From NCBI RefSeq assembly GCF_008973665.1, contig NZ_WACP01000023.1:1-61134 (forward strand): a stretch of DNA of 61,134 bases. The letters are read 5' to 3'. Below the pieces are notes generated by a model, which searched no databases, had not been told where the DNA came from, and saw only the letters and a program-made list of their open reading frames with translations. Both the position numbers and the translations under genes were made by a program. Positions 1-7,612 of this stretch are shown here, piece after piece. Source of the DNA: Paenibacillus tengchongensis. Lineage in GTDB: Bacteria > Bacillota > Bacilli > Paenibacillales > Paenibacillaceae. Each line of letters starts with the position of its first letter. The stretch's first letter is position 1.

Positions 1-61
1 GCCCTCCAGCGCCGATGGTACTTGGACCGAAGGGTCCTGGGAGAGTAGGACGCCGCCAAGC
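1..61 (+). rRNA. rrf: 5S ribosomal RNA, 3' part
   Basis: The window opens inside a 5S rRNA gene. The visible part carries the typical Firmicute 3' half: a GATGGTACTTGGACC arm, the GGTCC return strand, GGGAGAGTAGGACG, and a closing GCCAAGC that would pair with the 5' end lying outside the window. A strong terminator follows at once, so this is the last gene of an upstream rRNA operon. The exact 3' end (61 or 62) cannot be fixed without the 5' strand. Confidence 0.9.
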
Positions 62-69
62 ACTGAAGA

Positions 70-99
70 CCACTGTTGATTAGTCAACAGTGGTTTTTT
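70..99 (+). terminator. rRNA operon terminator
   Basis: A perfect 10-base stem (CCACTGTTGA / TCAACAGTGG) with a 4-base loop is followed by six T. It lies directly behind the 5S gene and should end the rrn transcript. Confidence 0.9.
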
Positions 100-313
100 G
101 TTTAAGCTAAACAGAAAAAGAACACATCCCATAACATATAAAACGCTTACATTTCAGTGACATTTTTGTTACCGAAGCTTTCTTTGTTCCAAGTATAATA
201 AGAAAGTGCAAATATTAAGCAGCTCTATAATACAATAGGACTATTAATAAATGCTAAATTTTAATTGGTTTGCGTCTTTAGATGCATGGTCAAAGGTAAG
301 GAGGATTTACGAG

Positions 314-727
314 ATGAAGCGAATCCGGTCCTTGTGGATATTGGTCATGATTTGCCTTATAGGAATGATGCTGGCCGCTTGCGGAACGAAAGAGCCGGCT
401 TTTGATGTTTTTGAGGGTGCCGTAATTGCAAAGAGCTTCCCCGTACCGAAGGAAGCCAATGCACCGGATAGTACAACTACAAATAGTGCCATGGATTATG
501 TGCGCTACTCGCTGGCCGGCCTTAAAGAAAAGGAAGGCGTTCCGCAGGCATATCTTGAGGCGATTAAGGCTTGGGGATGGGAAGAGCAAACTGATGAAGG
601 CGCCGATTCATCCCGTGTTTTTCAAAAGGATGGGATAACCGTTCATTTAACGGTTCATGACGATTATTTTATTGTGATGATTCCTAAGGAGCAGAAGACA
701 GCTATCAAGGGACTAAAAACTAAATAG
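314..727 (+). CDS. small lipoprotein of unknown function
   Basis: A 137-residue secreted protein. Residues 1-24 form a lipoprotein signal peptide: basic MKRIR, a hydrophobic stretch, then lipobox MLAAC with the cysteine at residue 24, so the mature protein should be anchored to the outer face of the membrane. The rest is soluble with no motif I recognise. The open frame extends upstream to 251, but the AAGGAGG at 297-303 sits 10 bases before the ATG at 314, and only this start gives a proper signal peptide. It is a single-gene unit between the rrn terminator and its own hairpin at 742-783. Function cannot be assigned. Confidence 0.8.
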   Translation: MKRIRSLWILVMICLIGMMLAACGTKEPAFDVFEGAVIAKSFPVPKEANAPDSTTTNSAMDYVRYSLAGLKEKEGVPQAYLEAIKAWGWEEQTDEGADSSRVFQKDGITVHLTVHDDYFIVMIPKEQKTAIKGLKTK

Positions 728-741
728 GTAATTTCAGCAGC

Positions 742-783
742 AAATAACCTGTCTCCTGTAATAACGGAAAACAGGTTATTTTG
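742..783 (+). terminator. terminator of the lipoprotein gene
   Basis: AAATAACCTGT pairs with ACAGGTTATTT around an interrupted inner stem and ends in a short T-rich stretch. It lies 15 bases after the lipoprotein stop codon. Confidence 0.7.
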
Positions 784-856
784 CGCTTGCCTGAAGCAAG
801 TAATAGGTGAGTGCACAGAAGCTGGTGCAATATTGAGTTATGTATGCTACTTGTTG

Positions 857-1453
857 TTATTGGGCGTAATAGGAGATATCCGTTGAACTAAACTTCAACA
901 TTCCTTCCTGCTCTGCACTATTGAACCGGAACAATGCGTATAACCGGGGCAGTAATAACCAAAGATGGCAGATAACCATAGACACAGTAAAAGCCGGAGG
1001 CGACCATACCACAAAAAGCGCGGCGATACAAAGACCGATCCAGAAATTATGCATCTGGACTTTGCGGAAGGTCCTGTAGCTGATGTATTGATCTGGCATG
1101 TAGCCTAACCAGGGCAGGCGCAGCGAGGATCTCCACCGCTTGGCGATAGGATGGCCGGAAATCAGCAGGACTGAACGGGATACTACATACTGGATCCAAA
1201 GAATCACCGGTGCGGCGAGCAGCATATATAAAGGGCTCCAGGGAGTTAAGAATAAGGTTTGCAGAACAATAAAAATCACCAATAGCATTATATAAGTGCG
1301 GGTAAGCCACTGGCTTAGATTTACTTTTTTGATTAGACGGTATTGGTAAAAGGTAGCTGCAGTTTTTGGATTGGATTCCATAAGAAAAGATTTTACCTCC
1401 TCATCAGTTCTCATGTTTCTAATATCGGCCGTTACCACCAATTTATTAAACAC
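857..1453 (-). CDS. hypothetical membrane protein
   Basis: A 198-residue protein on the reverse strand, one of only three reverse-strand genes seen here. It has a soluble start (residues 1-45) and then two pairs of hydrophobic segments, roughly residues 53-95 and 135-175, joined by a basic loop, so four membrane passes are likely. I do not recognise the family. The start is taken as GTG at 1453 with a weak GGTGA upstream; an internal ATG at residue 14 lacks a better ribosome site. Its composition resembles its neighbours, so it looks like a real but uncharacterised gene. It occupies the stretch next to csfB where B. subtilis has no counterpart that I can name. Confidence 0.6.
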   Translation of the reverse strand: MFNKLVVTADIRNMRTDEEVKSFLMESNPKTAATFYQYRLIKKVNLSQWLTRTYIMLLVIFIVLQTLFLTPWSPLYMLLAAPVILWIQYVVSRSVLLISGHPIAKRWRSSLRLPWLGYMPDQYISYRTFRKVQMHNFWIGLCIAALFVVWSPPAFTVSMVICHLWLLLPRLYALFRFNSAEQEGMLKFSSTDISYYAQ

Positions 1454-1589
1454 CGAGTGGCATTCACCGTTGCCTATAGTGTGGAATATATATATTTTAG
1501 GCTATGATGAATGTGAAAAATCTATGAAAGGGTTTAAAATAATAGAAGGTGTAGCATACTGTTCTTAAAAGAGTCAAGGTGGGATGATT

Positions 1590-1775
1590 ATGGAACAGCA
1601 AACCGCACAGCCCTGCATTATTTGCGGACATATGAAAGAGGAAGGCATCGTGATTGTCTCGCATTTTATATGTGAGGATTGTGAGAGTGAAATCGTTCAT
1701 ACGGATGCCGAAGATGCTAAATACCGTTTCTTTATCGGTCAGATGAGGCAGATCGGCCTGCAGAAGAATGCTTAA
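1590..1775 (+). CDS. csfB: Gin, anti-sigma-G factor
   Basis: A 61-residue zinc-binding protein of the Gin/CsfB family, which binds sigma-G (and sigma-E) and keeps late forespore transcription off until the right time. The sequence shows the family pattern: CIICG near the start, FICEDCESEIV in the middle giving two CxxC pairs, and a Y-F-IGQM-QI tail. An ATG at 1584 is in frame but touches the AAGGTGGG at 1576-1583, so the ATG at 1590, six bases beyond it, is the likely start. It stands alone with its own terminator. In B. subtilis csfB is followed by xpaC and yaaN, which are absent here. Confidence 0.85.
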   Translation: MEQQTAQPCIICGHMKEEGIVIVSHFICEDCESEIVHTDAEDAKYRFFIGQMRQIGLQKNA

Positions 1776-1856
1776 GCACGCGGAAGCAGCAGCTAACGCA
1801 GACCAACGGCCTGGTGAGGCCGCAGATAGGTTCCGTTGTCAGGATCATTTAATCTA

Positions 1857-1892
1857 ACGGCTTCTCTGTTATTGACGCAGGGAGGCTGTTTT
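1857..1892 (+). terminator. terminator after csfB
   Basis: ACGGCTTCTCTG pairs (with G-U pairs) with CAGGGAGGCTGT, followed by TTTTGTT. It separates csfB from the decarboxylase gene. Confidence 0.6.
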
Positions 1893-1963
1893 GTTGCGGC
1901 CGGGAATAGGCGGTTACGCATATTTGCGTTAAAATAGAGGTAACCCCCGGGAAGGAATGAGTT

Positions 1964-3619
1964 ATGGACAAATTACTGCCTGGCAGGGCACCTGTATATG
2001 AAATGCTTGAGCAATATAGACTGAAGGGTAATATCTCTTACCATGTGCCCGGCCATAAAAACGGACAAGCGTATAGCGGTGCGGAGTGGGCCGGTTTTCT
2101 GGGCGAGATTATGCGTTACGATGTAACGGAGATTACCGGGAGCGATGATCTGCATCATCCCGAAGGGGTTATCAAGGAGGCGCAGGAACTGGCTGCCGCT
2201 TGTTTTGGGGCTGATGAGAGTTATTTTTTGGTTGGCGGCAGCACTGTAGGCAATCTTGCGCTGATTCTTACGGTATGCCCGGAGCCGGGGATGACGATTA
2301 TAGTGCAGCGCAACAGCCACAAATCAATCATTCATGGACTGATGCTGGCAGGAGCCCGTGCCGTCTTCCTGGAGCCGCAGCTTGATCCGCAGAGCGGCCT
2401 GGCGGTTGCTCCGGCAGCCAAGGCGGTACAGGCGGCCCTGGGCGCCTATCCGGAGGCGGCGGCCGTGTTGATCACCATGCCGAATTACTACGGCATGGGC
2501 AGCGACCTGGCGCCACTCGCGCAGGCCTGCCACGACAGCGGCGTGCCGCTGCTGGTGGATGAGGCGCACGGTGCGCATTACGGAATGCACCTCGCGTTTC
2601 CGGCGGGTGCACTCAGCTGCGGCGCGGACGGTGTAGTCCAGTCCACGCACAAGATGCTGCCTGCCCTGACCATGGGCGCTATGCTGCATGTGCAGGGGCC
2701 CTTGCTCGACCGCGCGTTGCTCCGCCAGCGGCTCGCCATGGTCCAGAGCTCCAGCCCATCGTATCCGCTGATGGCTTCGCTCGATCTGGCGCGCCGCCTC
2801 GTACACGTGCGGCGCGAGGAGGCCTTCACGGCGGGACTCGCCGCCGTGGACGTGCTACAGCGCGGCCTGGCGGAGCTGCCGCGCTTCGGGCTGCTGCAGC
2901 CGGCTGTGCCGCTGCAGCCTTCCGGCGGCGCAGGTGCAGCCGCCGCAGACACCGCGCCGCCGGACACAGCGGCGGCGTACGGCACCCAGGACCCCTTCAA
3001 GGCCGTCATTTATGACGCCGCCGGGGTCCTGGGGGGCTTCGAGCTGCAGCGCAGGCTCGAAGAGAGGGGGATCGTGCCGGAGATGAGCGACGCCCGGCAC
3101 GTAGTTCTTGCCTTCTCGCTCGGCTCGCAGGCAGAGGAGGCAGCGCGGCTCGTGAACGCGCTGCAGGAGATTGCCGCGGAGGCTCCTCCCGTGGAAGTTC
3201 CTCCTGCAATCCGGACAGCGGATACAGCGGGCGCTCCATCCGCTGCGCAGCAGGGCCTGGCGGACGACGGACCGCAGGCCCTAAGTGAATTAGGCGGCGA
3301 TAGCGGTATCGTAATTTCCACGTGGAACAATTTTAACAGCCTATCCTTCTCTGAGCCCGTCCGGTTCTCCATGAAGCCGGTGCGGTCATCGGAAACGCAA
3401 AGCGTCGCTCTTGAATATAGTGTAGGGAGGGCGGCTGCGGAGATGGTCATTCCCTATCCGCCGGGCATCCCGCTTCTCTATCCGGGCGAGATCATTACCG
3501 GAGCCATACTGCAAAGATTGACAGGACTCCGCGAGGGCGGAGCCAAATTTCAGGCCTGTACCGATCCGGCCTTACAGCATATCCTTGTATACCATACCGA
3601 GAAGGGCGGAGAAGTATAA
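1964..3619 (+). CDS. PLP-dependent Orn/Lys/Arg decarboxylase family protein (YaaO/SpeA-like)
   Basis: A 551-residue fold-type I decarboxylase related to arginine, lysine and ornithine decarboxylases. Visible landmarks are the SYHVPGHKNG entry motif (about residue 25), VGGSTVGNLA (about 94), DEAHGAHYG (about 200) and STHKMLPALTMGA, with the PLP lysine at residue 230. B. subtilis has the paralogue yaaO just before tmk, matching this position; the substrate is uncertain. The protein is longer than the usual 480-490 residues because two Ala/Pro/Gly-rich linkers (about residues 315-335 and 410-440) sit between the PLP core and the C-terminal domain, and this part is unusually GC-rich. The stop codon abuts the tmk start, so the two are translated in tandem. 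ATG at 1964 follows GGGAAGGA. Confidence 0.85.
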   Translation: MDKLLPGRAPVYEMLEQYRLKGNISYHVPGHKNGQAYSGAEWAGFLGEIMRYDVTEITGSDDLHHPEGVIKEAQELAAACFGADESYFLVGGSTVGNLALILTVCPEPGMTIIVQRNSHKSIIHGLMLAGARAVFLEPQLDPQSGLAVAPAAKAVQAALGAYPEAAAVLITMPNYYGMGSDLAPLAQACHDSGVPLLVDEAHGAHYGMHLAFPAGALSCGADGVVQSTHKMLPALTMGAMLHVQGPLLDRALLRQRLAMVQSSSPSYPLMASLDLARRLVHVRREEAFTAGLAAVDVLQRGLAELPRFGLLQPAVPLQPSGGAGAAAADTAPPDTAAAYGTQDPFKAVIYDAAGVLGGFELQRRLEERGIVPEMSDARHVVLAFSLGSQAEEAARLVNALQEIAAEAPPVEVPPAIRTADTAGAPSAAQQGLADDGPQALSELGGDSGIVISTWNNFNSLSFSEPVRFSMKPVRSSETQSVALEYSVGRAAAEMVIPYPPGIPLLYPGEIITGAILQRLTGLREGGAKFQACTDPALQHILVYHTEKGGEV

Positions 3620-4282
3620 GTGACAAGCACAGGTTTCTTCATTACATTGGAAGGGGGCGATGGTGCCGGCAAAACAACCGTAATCACCAGAATCCGCGGC
3701 TACCTTCAGGATCAGAATATTCCCTGTATAATTACCCGCGAGCCGGGAGGCATTGAGATTGCCGAGAGAATCCGCTCCATTATATTGGATCCGGCCCATA
3801 CGGCGATGGATGCCCGGACAGAGGCGCTGCTGTATGCAGCGGCGCGCAGCCAGCATCTGGCCGAAGTTGTCGAGCCTGCGCTGCAGCGGGGCGAGATTGT
3901 GCTGTGCGACCGTTTTGTCGACAGCAGCCTGGTGTATCAGGGCAACGCGCGCGGTCTTGGAGTAGAAGCGGTACGGAGTATTAATCATTTCGCGACAGGC
4001 GGGCTGGCACCCGATCTTACCCTCTATCTGGATGTCGATCCTGAGGTGGGATTAGCGCGGATCGCCGCCAATCAGGAGCGGGAGGTCAACCGGCTTGATA
4101 TGGAGAATTTGGCGTTTCACCAGAAGGTCCGCGATGGCTATCTTGCCATTGCCGCCGGAGAGCCGCAGCGGGTGAGCGTAATTGATGCGAATCGTCCGGT
4201 GGAGGAAGTGGAACAGGATGTGCTCCGGATGCTCAGAAAGCATATTTTAAAGGATTTTGAAGACAACTTGTCAAATAAATAA
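3620..4282 (+). CDS. tmk: thymidylate kinase
   Basis: A 220-residue dTMP kinase that phosphorylates dTMP to dTDP for DNA synthesis. Residues 8-18 form the P-loop (EGGDGAGKTT), REPGG follows at about residue 40, and the DRFVDSSLVYQG motif near 95-106 carries the DR pair that contacts the phosphate donor and the dTMP pocket. Length is normal. The start is GTG at 3620, immediately after the decarboxylase stop, with GGGCGGAG upstream. It is followed by two 48-base direct repeats before darA. Confidence 0.95.
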   Translation: MTSTGFFITLEGGDGAGKTTVITRIRGYLQDQNIPCIITREPGGIEIAERIRSIILDPAHTAMDARTEALLYAAARSQHLAEVVEPALQRGEIVLCDRFVDSSLVYQGNARGLGVEAVRSINHFATGGLAPDLTLYLDVDPEVGLARIAANQEREVNRLDMENLAFHQKVRDGYLAIAAGEPQRVSVIDANRPVEEVEQDVLRMLRKHILKDFEDNLSNK

Positions 4283-4285
4283 AGG

Positions 4286-4333
4286 GAAGCAAGTTTTGCC
4301 GCAGTAAATTCAAAAAGTAATTCTAACAAAACT
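4286..4333 (+). repeat. 48-base direct repeat, copy 1
   Basis: This copy starts GAAGCAAGTTTTGCC and ends CTAACAAAACT. Its ends carry complementary AGTTTTG (4292-4298) and CAAAACT (4327-4333), so it can fold into a hairpin with a 28-base loop. It differs from copy 2 at one base in the loop. It starts four bases after the tmk stop. Confidence 0.85.
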
Positions 4334-4347
4334 GGGTTTACGCTTTC

Positions 4348-4395
4348 GAAGCAAGTTTTGCCGCAGTAAATTCAAAAAGTAATCCTAACAAAACT
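4348..4395 (+). repeat. 48-base direct repeat, copy 2
   Basis: A second copy displaced by 62 bases, with one T-to-C change relative to copy 1. Its closing stem is AAGTTTTG (4353-4360) with CAAAACTT (4389-4396). It ends four bases before the GAGGAGG ribosome site of darA, so the hairpin would sit directly upstream of that site. Confidence 0.85.
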
Positions 4396-4411
4396 TTGAG
4401 GAGGATGCGAA

Positions 4412-4741
4412 ATGAATTTAATTATCGCCATTATTCAGGATAAAGACAGCAACCGTCTGTCCAGTGAGCTGGTCAAAGCCAATTTCCGCGCCACCAAGCT
4501 GGCCAGTACGGGCGGGTTCCTGCGTGCAGGGAATACAACATTTCTGATCGGTGTGGATGACAGCCAGGTCGAAGCTGTGCTTGGCGTAATCCGCAACAGT
4601 TGCAAGGTGCGTGAACAGCTGGTCACTCCGGTGACGCCGATGAGCGGAACTACTGATTCCTATTTGCCGCTGCCGGTAGAAGTCCAAGTCGGCGGAGCTA
4701 CAGTATTCGTACTGCCGGTAGACCGGTTTGAGCACTATTAA
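4412..4741 (+). CDS. darA: cyclic di-AMP receptor, PII-like
   Basis: A 109-residue DarA (YaaQ/PstA) protein, a trimeric PII-like protein that binds c-di-AMP. The family signature is present: MNLIIAIIQDKD at the start, TKLASTGGFLRAGNTT at about residues 27-42 where the nucleotide binds, and IGVDD after it. Its downstream target is not known in general. The ATG at 4412 follows a very strong GAGGAGG. It sits in the conserved order tmk-darA-yaaR-holB. The same window holds a c-di-AMP riboswitch before yabE, so two c-di-AMP sensors lie within 8 kb of each other. Confidence 0.93.
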   Translation: MNLIIAIIQDKDSNRLSSELVKANFRATKLASTGGFLRAGNTTFLIGVDDSQVEAVLGVIRNSCKVREQLVTPVTPMSGTTDSYLPLPVEVQVGGATVFVLPVDRFEHY

Positions 4742-4783
4742 GCAAAGAATAACGCATTAGCGATATAAGGGCGGTAGATACCT

Positions 4784-5227
4784 TTGAAGATCAATCCGGG
4801 CTACAGGCCTCTAAAAAGCGAGCTAGGGAACTCCGAAGGCCCGGGAAGACCGGTGCAGCCCAAAAACTTCTCCGATGTCTTCCAGCAGCAGGGCGAACAG
4901 AAAACAATAGATGAGCTGAACCGCCAGATCAAGGATATCCAGATGCAGGGCGACCGGCTGGCCAAGTCAATGACCGTGCGGGAGCTTGCTATTTACCGGA
5001 ACATGATTAAGCGTTTCCTGGAAGAAACGGCACGGCGCGGTGTAACCCTGAAGGAGACGAAGGGGTGGGACCGCCGGGGCCGGGGTAAACGTTACAAGCT
5101 GCTGCAGGAGATTGATGCGGCTCTGCTGGGGCTGGCCGACGATCTGCTGGAGAGCGAGCAGGGACGAATTGATCTGCTTGGCCGCGTAGGTGAAATCCGC
5201 GGGCTGCTGATCAACTTTTCTTTTTAA
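4784..5227 (+). CDS. yaaR: YaaR family protein (DUF327)
   Basis: A 147-residue soluble, charged and mainly helical protein of the YaaR/DUF327 family, found between darA and holB in many spore formers. Visible conserved parts are the DELNRQIKDIQMQGDRLAKS helix and ELAIYRNMIKRFLEE at about residues 45-90. No catalytic residues are evident and its role is unknown. The start is TTG at 4784, with AGGGCGG about 11 bases upstream; no ATG with a better site is nearby. Confidence 0.85.
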   Translation: MKINPGYRPLKSELGNSEGPGRPVQPKNFSDVFQQQGEQKTIDELNRQIKDIQMQGDRLAKSMTVRELAIYRNMIKRFLEETARRGVTLKETKGWDRRGRGKRYKLLQEIDAALLGLADDLLESEQGRIDLLGRVGEIRGLLINFSF

Positions 5228-5241
5228 AATTGGAGGAATTT

Positions 5242-6216
5242 ATGCCTTTTCATGATATATTGGGCCAGGAAGCGGCCAAACGGCTGCTGCAAACGGCATT
5301 GCGCAAGGATGCGGTAAGCCATGCCTATCTGTTCACAGGCCCTGCTGGCAGCGGACAACTGAAGACGGCGCTGATGTTCGCCCAGGCAATCTTTTGTACG
5401 GGTTCCGGAGACGACGCCTGCGGAGAATGCCTGGAATGCCGCAAGGTTCAGCACGGCAATCATCCCGATTTGACCGTGCTGAAGCCCGATGGGGCAAGCA
5501 TCAAGATCGATCAGATCCGTGAGCTGCAGCGGCTGTTCTCTTACCGTTCAGAAGGGATTCACCCGAAGGTTTACATCATTGAGCATGCGGATACAATGAC
5601 AGTGCAGGCGGCCAACAGTCTGCTGAAATTTCTGGAGGAGCCTCCTGCTCCGGCAGTCGGCATTTTGATCTCGGACAATGACACGGCCCTGCTCCCGACC
5701 ATCCGGTCGAGAACCCAGCGTATCCCTTTCGGGCCGTTGAAGCCGGAGCTGATGCTGCAGGCATTGTCCGAGGAGGGCGTAGCAGCCCCGCTGGCCAAAA
5801 CTGCGGTATCATTAAGTTCCGGATTAGATGGCTGCAGGGAACTTTTGGCACAGAATTGGTTTGCAGAAATGAGAAATCTAGTGTTACAATTAGCAAAGGA
5901 GTCTCTGGGCAAAAACAGCTCCACCCTGGCAACCGCAGGGCAAAAGCTGTTTAAATCCGGATTGGGCGATCATATATCCGTCCTGTTCGACATGTTCCAT
6001 CTCTGGTTTAGAGATATGCTCAACTTCCTGTACCGAAGACACGAAAGCATCGTTTTCATAGATCAGTTAGATTTTATATCCAGACATGCGCGCGAGCGCA
6101 GCGACGAGCAATGGGTGGCCTACATGGAATATGCGGCGGAGAGCAAGAGAAAGCTCCGTTCCAATGCCAATGCCCAGCTTTGTCTGGAGCAGTTCTTAAT
6201 CCGATTGGAAAGTTAG
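5242..6216 (+). CDS. holB: DNA polymerase III delta' subunit
   Basis: A 324-residue clamp-loader subunit. It holds an AAA+ fold with a degenerate P-loop (GPAGSGQLKTA, about residues 35-45), a four-cysteine zinc module (CTGSGDDACGECLEC, about residues 52-66), the VYIIEHADTMT Walker B-like segment, LLKFLEEPP, and SRTQRI where the SRC arginine motif lies. The P-loop lysine context is altered, as expected for delta', which does not need to hydrolyse ATP. The frame is open from 5230, but the TTG there forms part of the ribosome site TTGGAGG; ATG at 5242 is the start. Confidence 0.93.
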   Translation: MPFHDILGQEAAKRLLQTALRKDAVSHAYLFTGPAGSGQLKTALMFAQAIFCTGSGDDACGECLECRKVQHGNHPDLTVLKPDGASIKIDQIRELQRLFSYRSEGIHPKVYIIEHADTMTVQAANSLLKFLEEPPAPAVGILISDNDTALLPTIRSRTQRIPFGPLKPELMLQALSEEGVAAPLAKTAVSLSSGLDGCRELLAQNWFAEMRNLVLQLAKESLGKNSSTLATAGQKLFKSGLGDHISVLFDMFHLWFRDMLNFLYRRHESIVFIDQLDFISRHARERSDEQWVAYMEYAAESKRKLRSNANAQLCLEQFLIRLES

Positions 6217-6352
6217 GGCTTATTCATTATATATCCTCCGGATCAACGCTCTTGCCTGGAAGTAAGGTTTACGGATGAGGAAGGACAAGCACGGATCATC
6301 AGGGAGCGGACTTTGCTTAGGTTCCTTTACCGGCAAACAAGGGGGTTTATTT

Positions 6353-7153
6353 TTGTACAGCGTAGTAGGCGTCCGCTTCAAAAAAGCGGGTAAAATATAC
6401 TATTTTGATCCGCTCGATTTTCCGATTGAACAGGATCAATGCGTTATTGTCGAGACGGCACGAGGGGTAGAATACGGTAAGGTTGTCATTGGCAAAAAGG
6501 AGGTTCAGGAAGCAGATGTGGTCCTTCCCCTCAAGAAGGTGATGCGTATCGCCGGCGATGCCGACGCGCGCGTGGTCGAAGAGAACAAAGGGGCAGCCAA
6601 GGAAGCTTTTACAACCTGTTTAAATAAAATCCGCGACCATGGACTCAAGATGAAGCTCGTGGATGTCGAATTTACGTTTGACCGCAACAAAATTATTTTT
6701 TATTTCACCGCCGAAGGACGTGTCGATTTCCGCGAACTGGTGAAGGATCTGGCGAGTATATTCCGCACCCGGATTGAACTCCGGCAGATCGGTGTGCGCG
6801 ATGAAGCCAAGATGCTGGGCGGACTTGGACCATGCGGACGGGTGCTGTGCTGCTCCTCCTGGCTTGGCGATTTCGATCCGGTTTCGATCAAGATGGCCAA
6901 GGACCAGAATTTGTCGCTCAACCCGACGAAGATTTCGGGATTATGCGGAAGGCTCATGTGTTGCCTGAAGTTTGAGCATGATAATTATGAAAGCATCAAA
7001 GAAGAAATGCCGGCGGTGGGCAAGTTCGTCGTTACCTCTTTAGGCGAAGGCAAAGTGGTAGGCCTGAACACCGGGAGCCGGACGGTTCATGTGCAATTGT
7101 TTGAAGTGGGCAAAGTTAAGGAGCTTCCAATGGATGATGTTGTCGTCAAGTAA
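6353..7153 (+). CDS. ricT: RicT/YaaT, PSP1-domain iron-sulfur protein
   Basis: A 266-residue PSP1-family protein. In B. subtilis RicT works with RicA and RicF as the Y-complex, which guides RNase Y in mRNA maturation and promotes Spo0A phosphorylation. Several conserved cysteines appear in GPCGRVLCCSSW and SGLCGRLMCCLKF (about residues 160-205), consistent with the Fe-S ligands described for the Ric complex. The frame extends to an ATG at 6275, but the family start YSVVGVRFKKAG matches a TTG at 6353 behind AAGGGGGT, so the upstream part is not coding. It is followed by yabA. Confidence 0.9.
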   Translation: MYSVVGVRFKKAGKIYYFDPLDFPIEQDQCVIVETARGVEYGKVVIGKKEVQEADVVLPLKKVMRIAGDADARVVEENKGAAKEAFTTCLNKIRDHGLKMKLVDVEFTFDRNKIIFYFTAEGRVDFRELVKDLASIFRTRIELRQIGVRDEAKMLGGLGPCGRVLCCSSWLGDFDPVSIKMAKDQNLSLNPTKISGLCGRLMCCLKFEHDNYESIKEEMPAVGKFVVTSLGEGKVVGLNTGSRTVHVQLFEVGKVKELPMDDVVVK

Positions 7154-7181
7154 ACCATAAGGTTACTTTCGGGGTGGAAAC

Positions 7182-7550
7182 TTGGAAAAGATAAATATAT
7201 TTGCACACATGCAGGAGATGGAAGCGCAAATGGAGAACATGCGCCTAAGTCTTGATCAATGGAAACAGACGGTTAAGGAATTGATGGAAGACAATCAACG
7301 GCTGATGCTGGAGAATGAACAGCTGCGCAAGATCCTGAAACGGGAAGCGCCGCTGGATCCTGCGGCAGAGCAGGCGGGCGAAGCAGAGGTACTGCTTGCC
7401 GCAGGTGAGGGGCCCGGAGAGGTCGTCGGGGAAGGGTATGATAACTTGGCCCGGCTGTATCATGAAGGTTTTCATATCTGCAATGTCTATTTTGGTCATT
7501 TGCGCACAGAAGGCGATTGTTTGTTCTGTCTTTCCTTTCTTAATAAATAA
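7182..7550 (+). CDS. yabA: replication initiation control protein YabA
   Basis: A 122-residue protein that restrains DnaA and binds DnaN. Residues 1-55 are a leucine-zipper-like coiled coil, the middle is an acidic flexible linker, and the C-terminal part carries the zinc-binding pattern FHICN-FG-LR-GDCLFCLSFL with His and Cys ligands. The length is typical. The start is TTG at 7182 with GGGGTGGA a few bases upstream. It closes the run from holB, with a terminator 9 bases beyond its stop. Confidence 0.92.
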   Translation: MEKINIFAHMQEMEAQMENMRLSLDQWKQTVKELMEDNQRLMLENEQLRKILKREAPLDPAAEQAGEAEVLLAAGEGPGEVVGEGYDNLARLYHEGFHICNVYFGHLRTEGDCLFCLSFLNK

Positions 7551-7559
7551 GGTATTCAG

Positions 7560-7588
7560 CCGTAGGTTTAGCGCCTACGGTTTTTTTT
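7560..7588 (+). terminator. terminator after yabA
   Basis: CCGTAGG pairs with CCTACGG around a 7-base loop and is followed by eight T. Confidence 0.9.
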
Positions 7589-7612
7589 GAATTTGTAAAG
7601 GAGATAACATCA

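Noticed and set aside
1476..1510. Sigma-F promoter for csfB
   Set aside because: A GG-N2-A-type -10 can be seen at 1500-1509, but no -35 exists at the required spacing.
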